From positions 1 through 14,776 of the forward strand of contig JBDRGZ010000071.1 of NCBI GenBank assembly GCA_043817345.1: a stretch of 14,776 bases of DNA, in the 5' to 3' direction. Shown here piece after piece: positions 1 through 6,162 of this stretch. Both the position numbers and the translations under genes were made by a program. Every line of letters begins with the position of its first letter. The first letter of the stretch is position 1. Under the pieces are notes generated by a model that saw only the letters and a list, made by a program, of their open reading frames with translations, searched no databases and had not been told where the DNA came from. This DNA is from CAYSXS01 sp043817345. Lineage in GTDB: Bacteria; Patescibacteriota; Patescibacteriia; UBA2196.

Positions 1-221
1 TCATTGTCAGCATCAGCTAACCATCTTTGTATTCTATTTAATGATATTAAACCAATAGCATGTCTAGCAATCATATCTGCATCGCTACGAGTTACTTGAC
101 CATCCATATTAACATCACATTTTCTATGTTTGGTCCAAGTTCTAGCTTCAGCAACAGCTGAAAAACTTACTATAGCCATTAATAGAAAAGCTAATGAAAA
201 AATTAAAATTTTCTTTTTCAT
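1..221 (-). CDS. Secreted dockerin-like (EF-hand-type) protein, partial at window edge
   Basis: About 73 residues are visible from the ATG at 221 to the left edge, where the gene continues. Residues 1-26 form a classical signal peptide: MKKK, then a hydrophobic stretch of about 20 residues ending SAVAEA, so the product is exported. Residues 36-47 (CDVNMDGQVTRSDADM) match a dockerin type I / EF-hand calcium loop, with D36, N38, D40, G41 and D47 in the expected places and a following helix (MIARHAIGL). A second loop appears to begin at D70 (DADND) just as the window ends. Dockerin modules bind calcium and often cohesin partners. In bacteria without cellulosomes they occur in diverse surface proteins of unknown role. 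The gene has its own predicted promoter at 291-319 and lies downstream of the first small-RNA element. What is missing could be only the second half of the dockerin or a longer protein. Confidence 0.8.
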   Translation of the reverse strand, partial: MKKKILIFSLAFLLMAIVSFSAVAEARTWTKHRKCDVNMDGQVTRSDADMIARHAIGLISLNRIQRWLADADN

Positions 222-290
222 AAATTTAAATTTATTTTTTAAAATAATTATTTACAATCTTGTGCTCAGACCTTTTTAATTTAACAAATA

Positions 291-319
291 ATTATTACAT
301 AAATTATATAACCTGTCAA
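291..319 (-). promoter_or_regulatory. Predicted sigma70-type promoter of the dockerin-like gene
   Basis: On the minus strand TTGACA (314-319) is followed after 17 bases by AATAAT (291-296), five of six matches to the consensus. Transcription would begin near 284, giving a leader of about 60 nt before the ATG at 221. It lies downstream of the small-RNA terminator, so the gene does not depend on read-through from that element. Confidence 0.6.
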
Positions 320-350
320 TATAAATATTATATATCAGCTAACATTAGCC

Positions 351-382
351 AAAAAAACAAAAAACAGCTAACTTAAGCTGTT
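351..382 (-). terminator. Intrinsic terminator of small-RNA copy 1
   Basis: Read on the minus strand, a 7-bp stem AACAGCT/AGCTGTT with a 6-nt loop (TAAGTT) is followed at once by a long U-rich tract (TTTTTTGTTTTTTT). The A-rich side opposite makes it potentially active in both directions. It closes the transcript predicted from the promoter at 475-503. Confidence 0.75.
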
Positions 383-468
383 GTTTTTACAAACTTTATA
401 TATTCTAATATTTTATTGTGTATTATGCTATGCATAGTTTATACACATATATTATGCTTTCTTTCTTT
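351..468 (-). ncRNA. Predicted small RNA, copy 1 (unknown family)
   Basis: A consensus promoter (475-503) and an intrinsic terminator (351-382) frame a transcript of about 115 nt starting near 468. The only ATG-initiated frame inside is six codons long, so it is probably non-coding. A paralogue lies at 6001-6121. The two share an unbroken identical stretch of 32 bases (405-436 here, 6056-6087 there) in the middle of the transcript, which contains the palindromic TATGCATA. I do not recognise it as 6S, tmRNA, RNase P or SRP RNA; it is too short or lacks their hallmarks. It could act in trans as a regulator. A cis leader role is less likely because the downstream dockerin-like gene has its own promoter. 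Confidence 0.6.
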
Positions 469-474
469 GTATGT

Positions 475-503
475 ATTATATTATATGTAGGGGGGATTGT
501 CAA
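475..503 (-). promoter_or_regulatory. Perfect consensus promoter of small-RNA copy 1
   Basis: The minus strand reads TTGACA (498-503), a 17-base spacer containing a run of six C, then TATAAT (475-480). Both hexamers and the spacing match the sigma70 consensus exactly. A second TATAAT overlaps at 480-485 but would sit only 12 bases from the -35. Such a strong promoter with no gene directly behind it is the main argument for a small-RNA gene. Confidence 0.75.
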
Positions 504-539
504 AAAAAGTTTTGTAATTCAAAGTAAAAAAACAAAAAT

Positions 540-568
540 TTGCAAACACCGACAACTTTTGCTATATT
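540..568 (+). promoter_or_regulatory. Predicted promoter of tRNA-Arg (and possibly argS)
   Basis: TTGCAA (540-545), a 17-base spacer and TATATT (563-568) give four of six and five of six consensus matches. The predicted start near 575 leaves about 40 nt of 5' leader before the tRNA at 615. No terminator is visible between the tRNA and argS, so co-transcription is possible. Confidence 0.5.
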
Positions 569-583
569 AAATCAATAGGATAA

Positions 584-613
584 AGTATTAATTTTCCTGT
601 TTTTTTTAATACT
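584..613 (+). repeat. Inverted repeat immediately 5' of tRNA-Arg
   Basis: AGTATTAA (584-591) and TTAATACT (606-613) are perfect 8-bp complementary arms around a T-rich 14-nt loop, ending one base before the tRNA. In the precursor transcript this stem would abut the 5' processing site. It might influence tRNA maturation or be chance in AT-rich DNA. Confidence 0.4.
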
Positions 614-614
614 C

Positions 615-689
615 ACCCCGATAGTTCAATGGATAGAATACCAGCCTTCTAAGCTGGCTGTGGGGGTTCGATTCCCTCTCGGGGTACCA
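615..689 (+). tRNA. tRNA-Arg, anticodon TCT
   Basis: A complete cloverleaf can be drawn. The acceptor stem is ACCCCGA (615-621) with TCGGGGT (679-685), with discriminator A686 and an encoded CCA (687-689). The D arm (624-639) includes loop AATGGATA with GG and the A20 that is an ArgRS identity base. The anticodon stem CCAGC/GCTGG (641-645/653-657) holds anticodon TCT at 648-650, reading AGA, the preferred Arg codon in AT-rich genomes. The T arm is GGGGG TTCGATT CCCTC (662-678). It lies 135 bp upstream of argS on the same strand, so tRNA and cognate synthetase are neighbours. Confidence 0.96.
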
Positions 690-750
690 GATAGTTATAA
701 TTTTCACCTTACACCAAACGGACTTATAAATTCTGGAAAGAAACTGAATT

Positions 751-781
751 TTGACTAGAAATCAAAATATTGGACTATAAA
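751..781 (+). promoter_or_regulatory. Weak candidate promoter for argS
   Basis: TTGACT (751-756) and TATAAA (776-781) are good hexamers, but the 19-base spacer is longer than optimal. It would give a leader of about 37 nt before the ATG at 825. Co-transcription from the tRNA promoter is the alternative. Confidence 0.3.
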
Positions 782-824
782 AAAATATTAAAATTTATTC
801 CAACACAGACATTACAATTAATAT

Positions 825-2570
825 ATGAATGAAGATCTTACAAATCCATTAATAAAATTACAAAATAATTTGGAAAACACAGTTCAAAAGTTGTTTAAGG
901 TAGATGTGACCATGAAATTTGAAGTACCGCCTCCACAAATAGAGGCTGACTTTTCAATTTCCACCTTTATTATTTCCAAAACCATAAATGGCAACCCTTT
1001 AGAAATAGCCAAAAAATTAGCAGACTACTTAAATCGTAATGAATTAATATATGTTACTAAAATTTCAGTTCTTGGACCTTACATAAACCTAATTGTTAAT
1101 ACTAAGAAATTATACCATGATATTCTAAATTATATTATTAAATCTGGCTACGAGTTTGGTAAAAGCAAAGTTAATAACAGGCAGACGGCACTTATTGAAT
1201 TTTCGTCTCCTAATATAGCCAAACCCCTAGGAGTTGGGCATTTACGTTCTACTATTATCGGTCACGCCTTGGCTAATATCTATGAATGGACTGGCTACGA
1301 AGTCGTCCGCGATAACCATCTGGGCGACTGGGGTACTCAGTTTGGTGAATTAATTTACGCTTACAGAAGTTGGGGCAAAGATGAAGTTATTAATAAAAAC
1401 CCCATCCAAGAACTAAAAAAATTATATGTAAAGTTTCATCAAGAAGTTGGTAATAATCCCGCAATTAAAGTCAAGGCTAGAAGTTTTTTTAAAGAACTTG
1501 AAAATGAAAATAAGGATATCGTTGTGCTTTGGAAAAAATTTAAAGAATGGAGTATGGTAGACTTCCAAAAAACCTACAAAAGACTAGGGATTGAATTTGA
1601 CACCTGTATTGGCGAGAGTTTTTTCGCCAAACAAACTGATAATGTCATCAAAGAATGTTTGAGTAAAAAAATTTGCAAACAAGACCCAAACTCACCCGTA
1701 GTTTTCGTTGATTCTTTAAATGACTTACCTTCTTTTATACTTCGAAAACAGGACGGGGCAAGTCTATATCTAACAAGAGATTTAGCAACTATCAAATACC
1801 GAGTACGAACCTATAATCCAAATATAATTTTATATGTAGTAGGAAATGAACAATCACTTCACTTTCAACAACTTTTTGCTTTGGCTAAACAGATGAAATA
1901 TGTTCCAAAGAGTATGCATGTTGAACATATCTTTTTCGGAATGGTACTCAGTAAAGGAAAAAAAATGTCCACGCGCAGTGGTACATTAGTTGAGCTTAAA
2001 GAAGTAATAATCAAAGCAGTTGAAAAATCAAAAGAAATTTTAAAAAACAGTACTACACACTTAAATAAAGAAGAAAAGGAACAAATTGCTGAAATAATTG
2101 GTCTTGGGGCTATTATATATAATGATTTACATCAATCTAAAGCGAGAAATATTTCATTTGACTTTGACAACATGATCAGACTAGAATCAGGTAGCTCAGC
2201 GTATCTACAATACACCCACGTAAGAATTGCCTCCATAATAGACAAAGCTGGGAAGAAAAAAAAACAACACGATATTGCCCCATCTCAACAATACTCCTTT
2301 GAACACAAAAAAGAACTCGTACTGGCAAAAAAGTTACTACTTTTCCCTTCTATTATCACTGAAGCTCAAAAAACTAACAGCCCTCATCTAATTTGTACTT
2401 ATTTAGAAGAATTGGCTCAACAGTTTAATAGTTTTTATGAAGCTGTTTCAGTTATAAAAGCCTATAACGAAATTTTATTTATATCTCGAATTAATTTGAT
2501 AAAGGCAACTGCTCAAGTTATAAAAGATGGCCTGATGTTACTCGGTATTAAAGTACCATCAAAAATGTAA
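825..2570 (+). CDS. argS: Arginyl-tRNA synthetase
   Basis: This cytoplasmic class I synthetase charges tRNA-Arg with arginine using ATP. The 581 residues are within the normal family range. Residues 1 to about 95 are the ArgRS-specific N-terminal (Add1-type) domain that contacts the D-loop. The catalytic Rossmann domain carries the HIGH-type signature SPNIAKPLGVGHLRST (GVGH at 136-139), GDWGTQFG at 167-174, and the second signature KKMSTRSGT at 379-387. From about 459 (SSAYLQYTHVRIASI) the DALR anticodon-binding domain runs to the C-terminus. The ATG at 825 is the first in-frame start that leaves the N-terminal domain complete. No clear Shine-Dalgarno precedes it, which also holds for most genes here. 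Its TAA stop (2568-2570) directly abuts the stop of the convergent glycosyltransferase-like gene at 2571, with no room for a terminator between them. Confidence 0.97.
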   Translation: MNEDLTNPLIKLQNNLENTVQKLFKVDVTMKFEVPPPQIEADFSISTFIISKTINGNPLEIAKKLADYLNRNELIYVTKISVLGPYINLIVNTKKLYHDILNYIIKSGYEFGKSKVNNRQTALIEFSSPNIAKPLGVGHLRSTIIGHALANIYEWTGYEVVRDNHLGDWGTQFGELIYAYRSWGKDEVINKNPIQELKKLYVKFHQEVGNNPAIKVKARSFFKELENENKDIVVLWKKFKEWSMVDFQKTYKRLGIEFDTCIGESFFAKQTDNVIKECLSKKICKQDPNSPVVFVDSLNDLPSFILRKQDGASLYLTRDLATIKYRVRTYNPNIILYVVGNEQSLHFQQLFALAKQMKYVPKSMHVEHIFFGMVLSKGKKMSTRSGTLVELKEVIIKAVEKSKEILKNSTTHLNKEEKEQIAEIIGLGAIIYNDLHQSKARNISFDFDNMIRLESGSSAYLQYTHVRIASIIDKAGKKKKQHDIAPSQQYSFEHKKELVLAKKLLLFPSIITEAQKTNSPHLICTYLEELAQQFNSFYEAVSVIKAYNEILFISRINLIKATAQVIKDGLMLLGIKVPSKM

Positions 2571-4094
2571 TTACCGATTTCTAATTTTAGCTCTTATTTC
2601 TTCCCATTCTTCATAACCACTAAGCCATTCATTGACCATTTTTTCTATTTTATGGTTCGTAGTTTTTGTTGTATAGGAAACATACTTGGCTTCTAATAAA
2701 GGATAGTTTTTACTTAATGGAACAAAAAAATCTTTTAGTGTGTTTACTGAATTTTTAATGGATACATCTTTGGTGATATATTCAATTTTTTCACACTTAT
2801 CTAATATTCTAAGGATTTTTTGTTGAGTTAAATCTAAAATATTTTTTTCAAAACCTCTAAAATTAACAAAATCATCTGATGTATCATTTAAAACTCTGAA
2901 TTTATCTCTTACTAATTTAATAACTTTAACTGATAAAGCAAAACTACGTCTGCGTTTTAATTCATCCCCATACAATAAATCATCCTGTAGCTTACTCCTA
3001 GCAATTGGTGTTTTTACGTGCAACAGAGGAACATCCCCATATAATCCGCCTCCGTGTCTTGCGTTTTCCAAATATGACCATAAAATATCTTGCGTACCAA
3101 AATTAGGATGCGGGCCTATTTTCTCAGAGTTGCAAAAAGACACGCAACCCCCAGGTAGCTGTGAGTGCTCTTGAGTCCAATCGATTGATTCACAAAAATT
3201 ACTTAAATTATACTCAAATCTATTTATTCCTCGAGACAATAAGTTAGTCGCCATTGTTACCCAGCACATAATTTCATTTAAATATTGAGTTTTATTTGGG
3301 ATTGTTATATTTAGGAATTTACCAAAGTCAGTCCCAATAATCTCTTTGGTTTCGTCAATGACTTTATTTGGTACACCATAAAGATAAAGACTCTTCTTTT
3401 TTATGCACTGCCATTGGAAGAGATTACTTCCTATATCATCAATAGAAATGCACTCAAGTATCTTATCTACCGCCTCAGTAGCCTCAAAGAGATCCGTAAC
3501 AGGACTACCGCTATCTAACGTAGCATAAGACCCAACAATTCTAACTTTGGATTGACTTAATTTTTTCCTTTTTCTGCAGAAAAAATTATCCAATCTGGTA
3601 AATTTCAGTGCATTATTTTCATGCTTTAAATAAAACGCAAACATGTCATCATCTATCTTGTGTTCTAAAACTTCCTGATTTTCCCTATTACCAATAATAT
3701 AATCAGCTATTATCTGAGAAATGTTTTGAATCCCCCTAGAGCCACCTACTCTACCTGAATAAGAATCAATAAATAAATTATCATACTTTTCTAAAGAGAA
3801 TTTCTTTAATAGATTTACCTGTCTTGTTTTATTCCAACAATCAATAAAGCAAACCTTATTAAGTTTTTTATTTAAAATATATTTTTTGATTTTCTCAACC
3901 TCTTGCAGAAAAGATTGAGACATTGATTCTGGTGAGTCATCAATAATCAAGAATAAAACAATGTGTTTGACCCCACAGTAGCACGAATTTAAAAACTGAC
4001 TATCAATAAGTGATTTAACTTGATAATAAATAAAATTAACCCTCTTATAAGTGTGTATTAAAACAATATCTGTATAAAATATTTTATTATACAT
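2571..4094 (-). CDS. Putative GT-A (GT2-like) glycosyltransferase with long unassigned C-terminal region
   Basis: The 507-residue product has a diverged GT-A pattern. Residues 10-32 (DIVLIHTYKRVNFIYYQVKS) resemble the first strand and helix of family 2 enzymes, followed by IIDDSPES at 50-57, the GGSRGIQN loop at 117-124, and an acidic HKIDDDMFAF motif at 145-154 that would hold the metal and nucleotide-sugar phosphates. At 314-360 GGCVSFCNSEKIGPHP, then TQDILW and a late H359 resemble the acceptor and catalytic-base region of GT2 enzymes. The last 120 residues are helical and charged and are not recognised. No membrane helix or signal peptide is evident, so it probably acts at the cytoplasmic face. 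It is the last gene of a compact minus-strand group, 7 bp after the ALDH-like gene. Donor and acceptor cannot be told. Confidence is good for the fold and moderate for glycosyl transfer. Confidence 0.6.
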   Translation of the reverse strand: MYNKIFYTDIVLIHTYKRVNFIYYQVKSLIDSQFLNSCYCGVKHIVLFLIIDDSPESMSQSFLQEVEKIKKYILNKKLNKVCFIDCWNKTRQVNLLKKFSLEKYDNLFIDSYSGRVGGSRGIQNISQIIADYIIGNRENQEVLEHKIDDDMFAFYLKHENNALKFTRLDNFFCRKRKKLSQSKVRIVGSYATLDSGSPVTDLFEATEAVDKILECISIDDIGSNLFQWQCIKKKSLYLYGVPNKVIDETKEIIGTDFGKFLNITIPNKTQYLNEIMCWVTMATNLLSRGINRFEYNLSNFCESIDWTQEHSQLPGGCVSFCNSEKIGPHPNFGTQDILWSYLENARHGGGLYGDVPLLHVKTPIARSKLQDDLLYGDELKRRRSFALSVKVIKLVRDKFRVLNDTSDDFVNFRGFEKNILDLTQQKILRILDKCEKIEYITKDVSIKNSVNTLKDFFVPLSKNYPLLEAKYVSYTTKTTNHKIEKMVNEWLSGYEEWEEIRAKIRNR

Positions 4095-4101
4095 ATTGAA
4101 A

Positions 4102-5283
4102 TCACTTTTTAAGTGTTAAAAAATGCGAAATTTCTTTCGAGATTAAAATTGGCTTAGGCAAATTCATTCCACCGTGGCTAACAAAACTAGCTTTTTTCCC
4201 ATAGCCACCATAAGCAAAATTTCCTCGTTCTACATCATTTATGATTTGATTTTTAAAAATTATAGAATGTTTTATATTTTCTACATAGCTTGAATCTCCA
4301 AACAAAGAAAGATACATAGCGTGGTCTTGGTATTTTTGATTTTTAAAATAACTACTGAGCTCCGTTTCATTCTTGTAACAAACTATGTGGAAAATAGGTG
4401 CGAAATATTCTTGATAACCCATACTTGGAGAAATACCAGTTGTGATAATTGTAGGTGAAACAATTTCGTTAAAATAATCTATATTACCTCCACATAAAAT
4501 ATTTTTATGGTACTTATTAAAAACTTTACTTATATAAGAAAATTGATTAAAATCACAAAGCTTTCCTATTCTAACCCTTTTATCGCTATAATCACCTACT
4601 TTAATATTGACAACTTTATTTAACAATATTTTCAAAAAATTGTTATATATTTTATGATGCACAAAAACAACATCTGGTCCAGCACAGTCTTGACCACTAT
4701 TGAATGTTCTCATTTCCACAGTTTTTTCAACTGCCACCTCAATATCCGCGGATTCAGCAACAATAATAGGGTTTATCCCCGCACCATTATAAAGAAAAAG
4801 TGATCGCGAACAAACTTGTTTAATTTTTTCTGCATTTGAATATTTCCCGACAAATAACACTACGTCAGCCACAGAAGCGTAACCATCTAAAAAAACTTGC
4901 CTGTTAGAATTAATCAATGAAATTTCTGAAAAATTAACTTCAATTTCTAATAAATTATTAAGCTCTGTAAGTATTTTACGGACTAATTCCGGAGGACGAA
5001 TATAAACATGGTTTGCCATAAAACTAGGTATGATCCCAAACAAAATAAAAGAGTATAATGGAAGATTGATGGGGAAAAAAGCACAGAATGTCTCAATCTC
5101 ACCCGAAGTTAAAAATTTCATCTCTTTATCTATGCCCTGTAAACAATCTAGACTTCTTTGTATCTCAAAACAAGCAGTTTCGTAACTCTCATAACCTAGT
5201 AAAGCTTTTTCGATTGCTTTATCCTTTTCCCGAATCGTCTTGATTAACTCACATGTTTTCTTTTTTATTTCTCGTTCATTCAT
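4102..5283 (-). CDS. Short aldehyde-dehydrogenase-superfamily protein, acylating/reductase-like active site
   Basis: I place the start at the ATG at 5283 (MNEREIKKK), 393 residues. It overlaps the upstream nucleotidyltransferase stop by 8 bp (ATGAATGA), a typical coupling arrangement. An in-frame ATG at 5328 would add 15 residues but overlap by 53 bp. Numbering below is from 5283. FPINLPLYSFILFGIIPS (70-87) matches the ALDH cofactor-domain PWNFPL region. VLFVGKYSNAEKI (142-154) is the NAD-binding FTGS segment. FNSGQDCAGP (194-203) holds the catalytic Cys at 200. EYFAPIFHIV is the EEFGPV motif. The usual LELGGKNP is NGAGINP, so the general-base Glu is missing. That is also seen in CoA-acylating enzymes such as MmsA and EutE and suggests acyl-CoA or acyl-phosphate reduction. 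About 70-90 N-terminal residues of a standard 480-residue ALDH are missing. A non-catalytic role is possible. Confidence 0.7.
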   Translation of the reverse strand: MNEREIKKKTCELIKTIREKDKAIEKALLGYESYETACFEIQRSLDCLQGIDKEMKFLTSGEIETFCAFFPINLPLYSFILFGIIPSFMANHVYIRPPELVRKILTELNNLLEIEVNFSEISLINSNRQVFLDGYASVADVVLFVGKYSNAEKIKQVCSRSLFLYNGAGINPIIVAESADIEVAVEKTVEMRTFNSGQDCAGPDVVFVHHKIYNNFLKILLNKVVNIKVGDYSDKRVRIGKLCDFNQFSYISKVFNKYHKNILCGGNIDYFNEIVSPTIITTGISPSMGYQEYFAPIFHIVCYKNETELSSYFKNQKYQDHAMYLSLFGDSSYVENIKHSIIFKNQIINDVERGNFAYGGYGKKASFVSHGGMNLPKPILISKEISHFLTLKK

Positions 5284-5803
5284 AATTATAAGTAATAATT
5301 TGCTTAAGAATTTTATCATCAGATACACCTAAGTATATATCAGGTGCAAGCTCTTGTTTCCATTTTTTACAAATTTCAACTGCTTCATCTTTTAACTTAT
5401 CATAAACAGCCACGTCCCCTACAAATGCAATACAATCACTGCTAAGCATCCCTGCCCAAACAATTCCATCATATATTGTTTTATCAACAATTTGATTTGT
5501 GGAATTATAACATTTCACCGATGCTAAGGCAATTTTCATGTTAAAAATGGGCACAACTTCACCTGGATAAACCAAATCAGGCTTAAAATTCTTCCTGAGA
5601 TGAAAATCTATATACCATTTACGAAATATTTTTAACTTTATTAGTTCTATTGAATCCAAAACTACCAGCATATCAATATCACTTTCTTTAGATGTCTCTT
5701 TTTTGGCCACACTTCCGCAAATAAAAGCAAACACAAACTTGTCACCAAACAAATTTTTAACAAATTGCTTAAACTCTATTTCATCAGACGTTTTTAGATT
5801 CAT
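5276..5803 (-). CDS. Small nucleotidyltransferase (MNT / aminoglycoside-adenylyltransferase-like)
   Basis: The 175-residue protein starts at the ATG at 5803; an upstream in-frame TTG at 5806 is less likely. The diagnostic pol-beta-fold pattern is present: ICGSVAKKETSKESDIDMLV, with Gly30-Ser31 and the metal-binding Asp42 and Asp44. D76 (FKPDLVY) is a reasonable third acidic residue. Such proteins transfer NMP groups to small molecules, proteins or RNA; the minimal family also includes MNT antitoxins paired with HEPN toxins. No HEPN partner lies next to it. It is the first gene of a compact three-gene unit with the ALDH and glycosyltransferase-like genes, which favours a biosynthetic or modifying role over toxin-antitoxin. 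A large leader hairpin (5832-5889) ends about 28 nt before the start codon. Substrate unknown. Confidence 0.75.
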   Translation of the reverse strand: MNLKTSDEIEFKQFVKNLFGDKFVFAFICGSVAKKETSKESDIDMLVVLDSIELIKLKIFRKWYIDFHLRKNFKPDLVYPGEVVPIFNMKIALASVKCYNSTNQIVDKTIYDGIVWAGMLSSDCIAFVGDVAVYDKLKDEAVEICKKWKQELAPDIYLGVSDDKILKQIITYNYE

Positions 5804-5831
5804 CAAAAACTGTGAATTACAAAACCCTTTT

Positions 5832-5889
5832 TTAACCCCTAAACTTGAGCAATCAAAACCAACTTCGGTTAGCCAAGTTTAGGTGTTAA
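5832..5889 (-). promoter_or_regulatory. Large stem-loop in the leader of the nucleotidyltransferase gene
   Basis: Arms 5832-5847 and 5874-5889 pair over 16 positions with a single mismatch (5837/5884). The 26-nt interior can form a small AACC/GGTT hairpin. Neither strand has a U-run directly after the stem, so it is not an ordinary terminator. It lies 28 bp upstream of the ATG at 5803 and could act as a leader RNA structure, an mRNA-stability element or a protein-binding site. Confidence 0.55.
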
Positions 5890-5936
5890 GACAGAAAATA
5901 AAATAATTCATATAAAAAAATAAGTTAAAATATTTT

Positions 5937-5965
5937 ATACTAATCCTATTCTACCATTAAATCAA
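5937..5965 (-). promoter_or_regulatory. Weak candidate promoter of the nucleotidyltransferase-ALDH-GT unit
   Basis: On the minus strand TTGATT (5960-5965), a 17-base spacer and TAGTAT (5937-5942) each match four of six consensus bases. Transcription would start near 5930 and include the 5832-5889 stem-loop. It sits just downstream of the second small-RNA terminator, the same order as in the dockerin-gene promoter arrangement. Confidence 0.35.
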
Positions 5966-6000
5966 AAAATAGGTTAACTACTTCATATCCAAAACTAGCC

Positions 6001-6037
6001 AAATAAACAAAAAACAGCTAGCCTAAACTACTGTTTT
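6001..6037 (-). terminator. Intrinsic terminator of small-RNA copy 2
   Basis: On the minus strand AAAACAG plus TAG pairs with CTA plus CTGTTTT, a 10-bp stem with one bulged base and a 6-nt loop, followed by TTTTTTGTTTATTT. Several stem bases differ from copy 1, yet pairing is kept, which argues that the hairpin is under selection. Confidence 0.7.
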
Positions 6038-6121
6038 CACAAACTTTTATATATACTAATATTTTATTGTGTATTATGCTATGCATAATTTATATACACT
6101 TATATTCTACTTTCTTTCCTT
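6001..6121 (-). ncRNA. Predicted small RNA, copy 2 (unknown family)
   Basis: A near-consensus promoter (6128-6157) and an intrinsic terminator (6001-6037) frame a transcript of about 120 nt, paralogous to 351-468. The central 32 bases (6056-6087) are identical to copy 1 while flanks and stem have drifted. No ATG-initiated reading frame of meaningful length is present. It lies between the methyltransferase gene, whose stop codon is 5 bp from the -35 box, and the nucleotidyltransferase unit. Its function is unknown. Conservation of promoter, core and terminator rather than of a reading frame is why I call it an RNA gene. Confidence 0.6.
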
Positions 6122-6127
6122 GTGTAT

Positions 6128-6157
6128 ATTATATTATATGTGAGGAGGGTTTGTCAA
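6128..6157 (-). promoter_or_regulatory. Promoter of small-RNA copy 2
   Basis: TTGACA (6152-6157), an 18-base spacer and TATAAT (6128-6133) are visible on the minus strand. An overlapping TATAAT lies at 6133-6138. The hexamers are perfect and the spacer is one base longer than in copy 1. Confidence 0.7.
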
Positions 6158-6162
6158 AAAAA

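Larger units (their letters stand above)
346..507 (-). repeat. Dispersed intergenic repeat, copy 1 (promoter + RNA + terminator unit)
   Basis: This roughly 162-bp segment aligns end to end with 5996-6161 in the same orientation, with a few short indels. By eye about four bases in five agree. Similarity starts just outside the terminator T-tract (tagccaaa) and ends just past the -35 element (gtcaaaaaaa), so the repeat unit coincides with a complete transcription unit. No terminal inverted repeats or target duplications are visible. Confidence 0.8.
5996..6161 (-). repeat. Dispersed intergenic repeat, copy 2
   Basis: Aligns throughout with 346-507 in the same orientation. Indels fall in the A+T-rich transcript and in the promoter spacer. 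It ends one base before the methyltransferase stop codon (6163-6165), so the unit is tucked directly behind a coding gene. Confidence 0.8.

Noticed and set aside
351..468. Small-RNA element considered as a riboswitch or attenuator of the dockerin-like gene
   Set aside because: That gene has its own good promoter downstream of the element's terminator. The second copy stands before an unrelated gene with a separate candidate promoter.
346..507. Repeat considered as a MITE or transposon end
   Set aside because: No terminal inverted repeats or target-site duplications. The conserved parts are a promoter, an internal core and a terminator, which fits an RNA gene better.
4102..5328. Recoded UGA=Gly genetic code as in Gracilibacteria
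   Set aside because: The ALDH-like and nucleotidyltransferase genes end in TGA at sensible positions, and all proteins read normally with the standard bacterial code.
5276..5803. Nucleotidyltransferase considered as half of a HEPN/MNT toxin-antitoxin pair
   Set aside because: No HEPN-like helical partner with an RX4-6H motif is adjacent. Its tight neighbours are an ALDH-like protein and a glycosyltransferase.
5828..5892. Possible integron attC site (AAC...GTT core with inverted arms)
   Set aside because: The end boxes read TTTTAAC and GTTAAGA, each breaking the RYYYAAC/GTTRRRY consensus at the outer base. The arms lack the extrahelical base, only one site exists, and no integrase is in the window.
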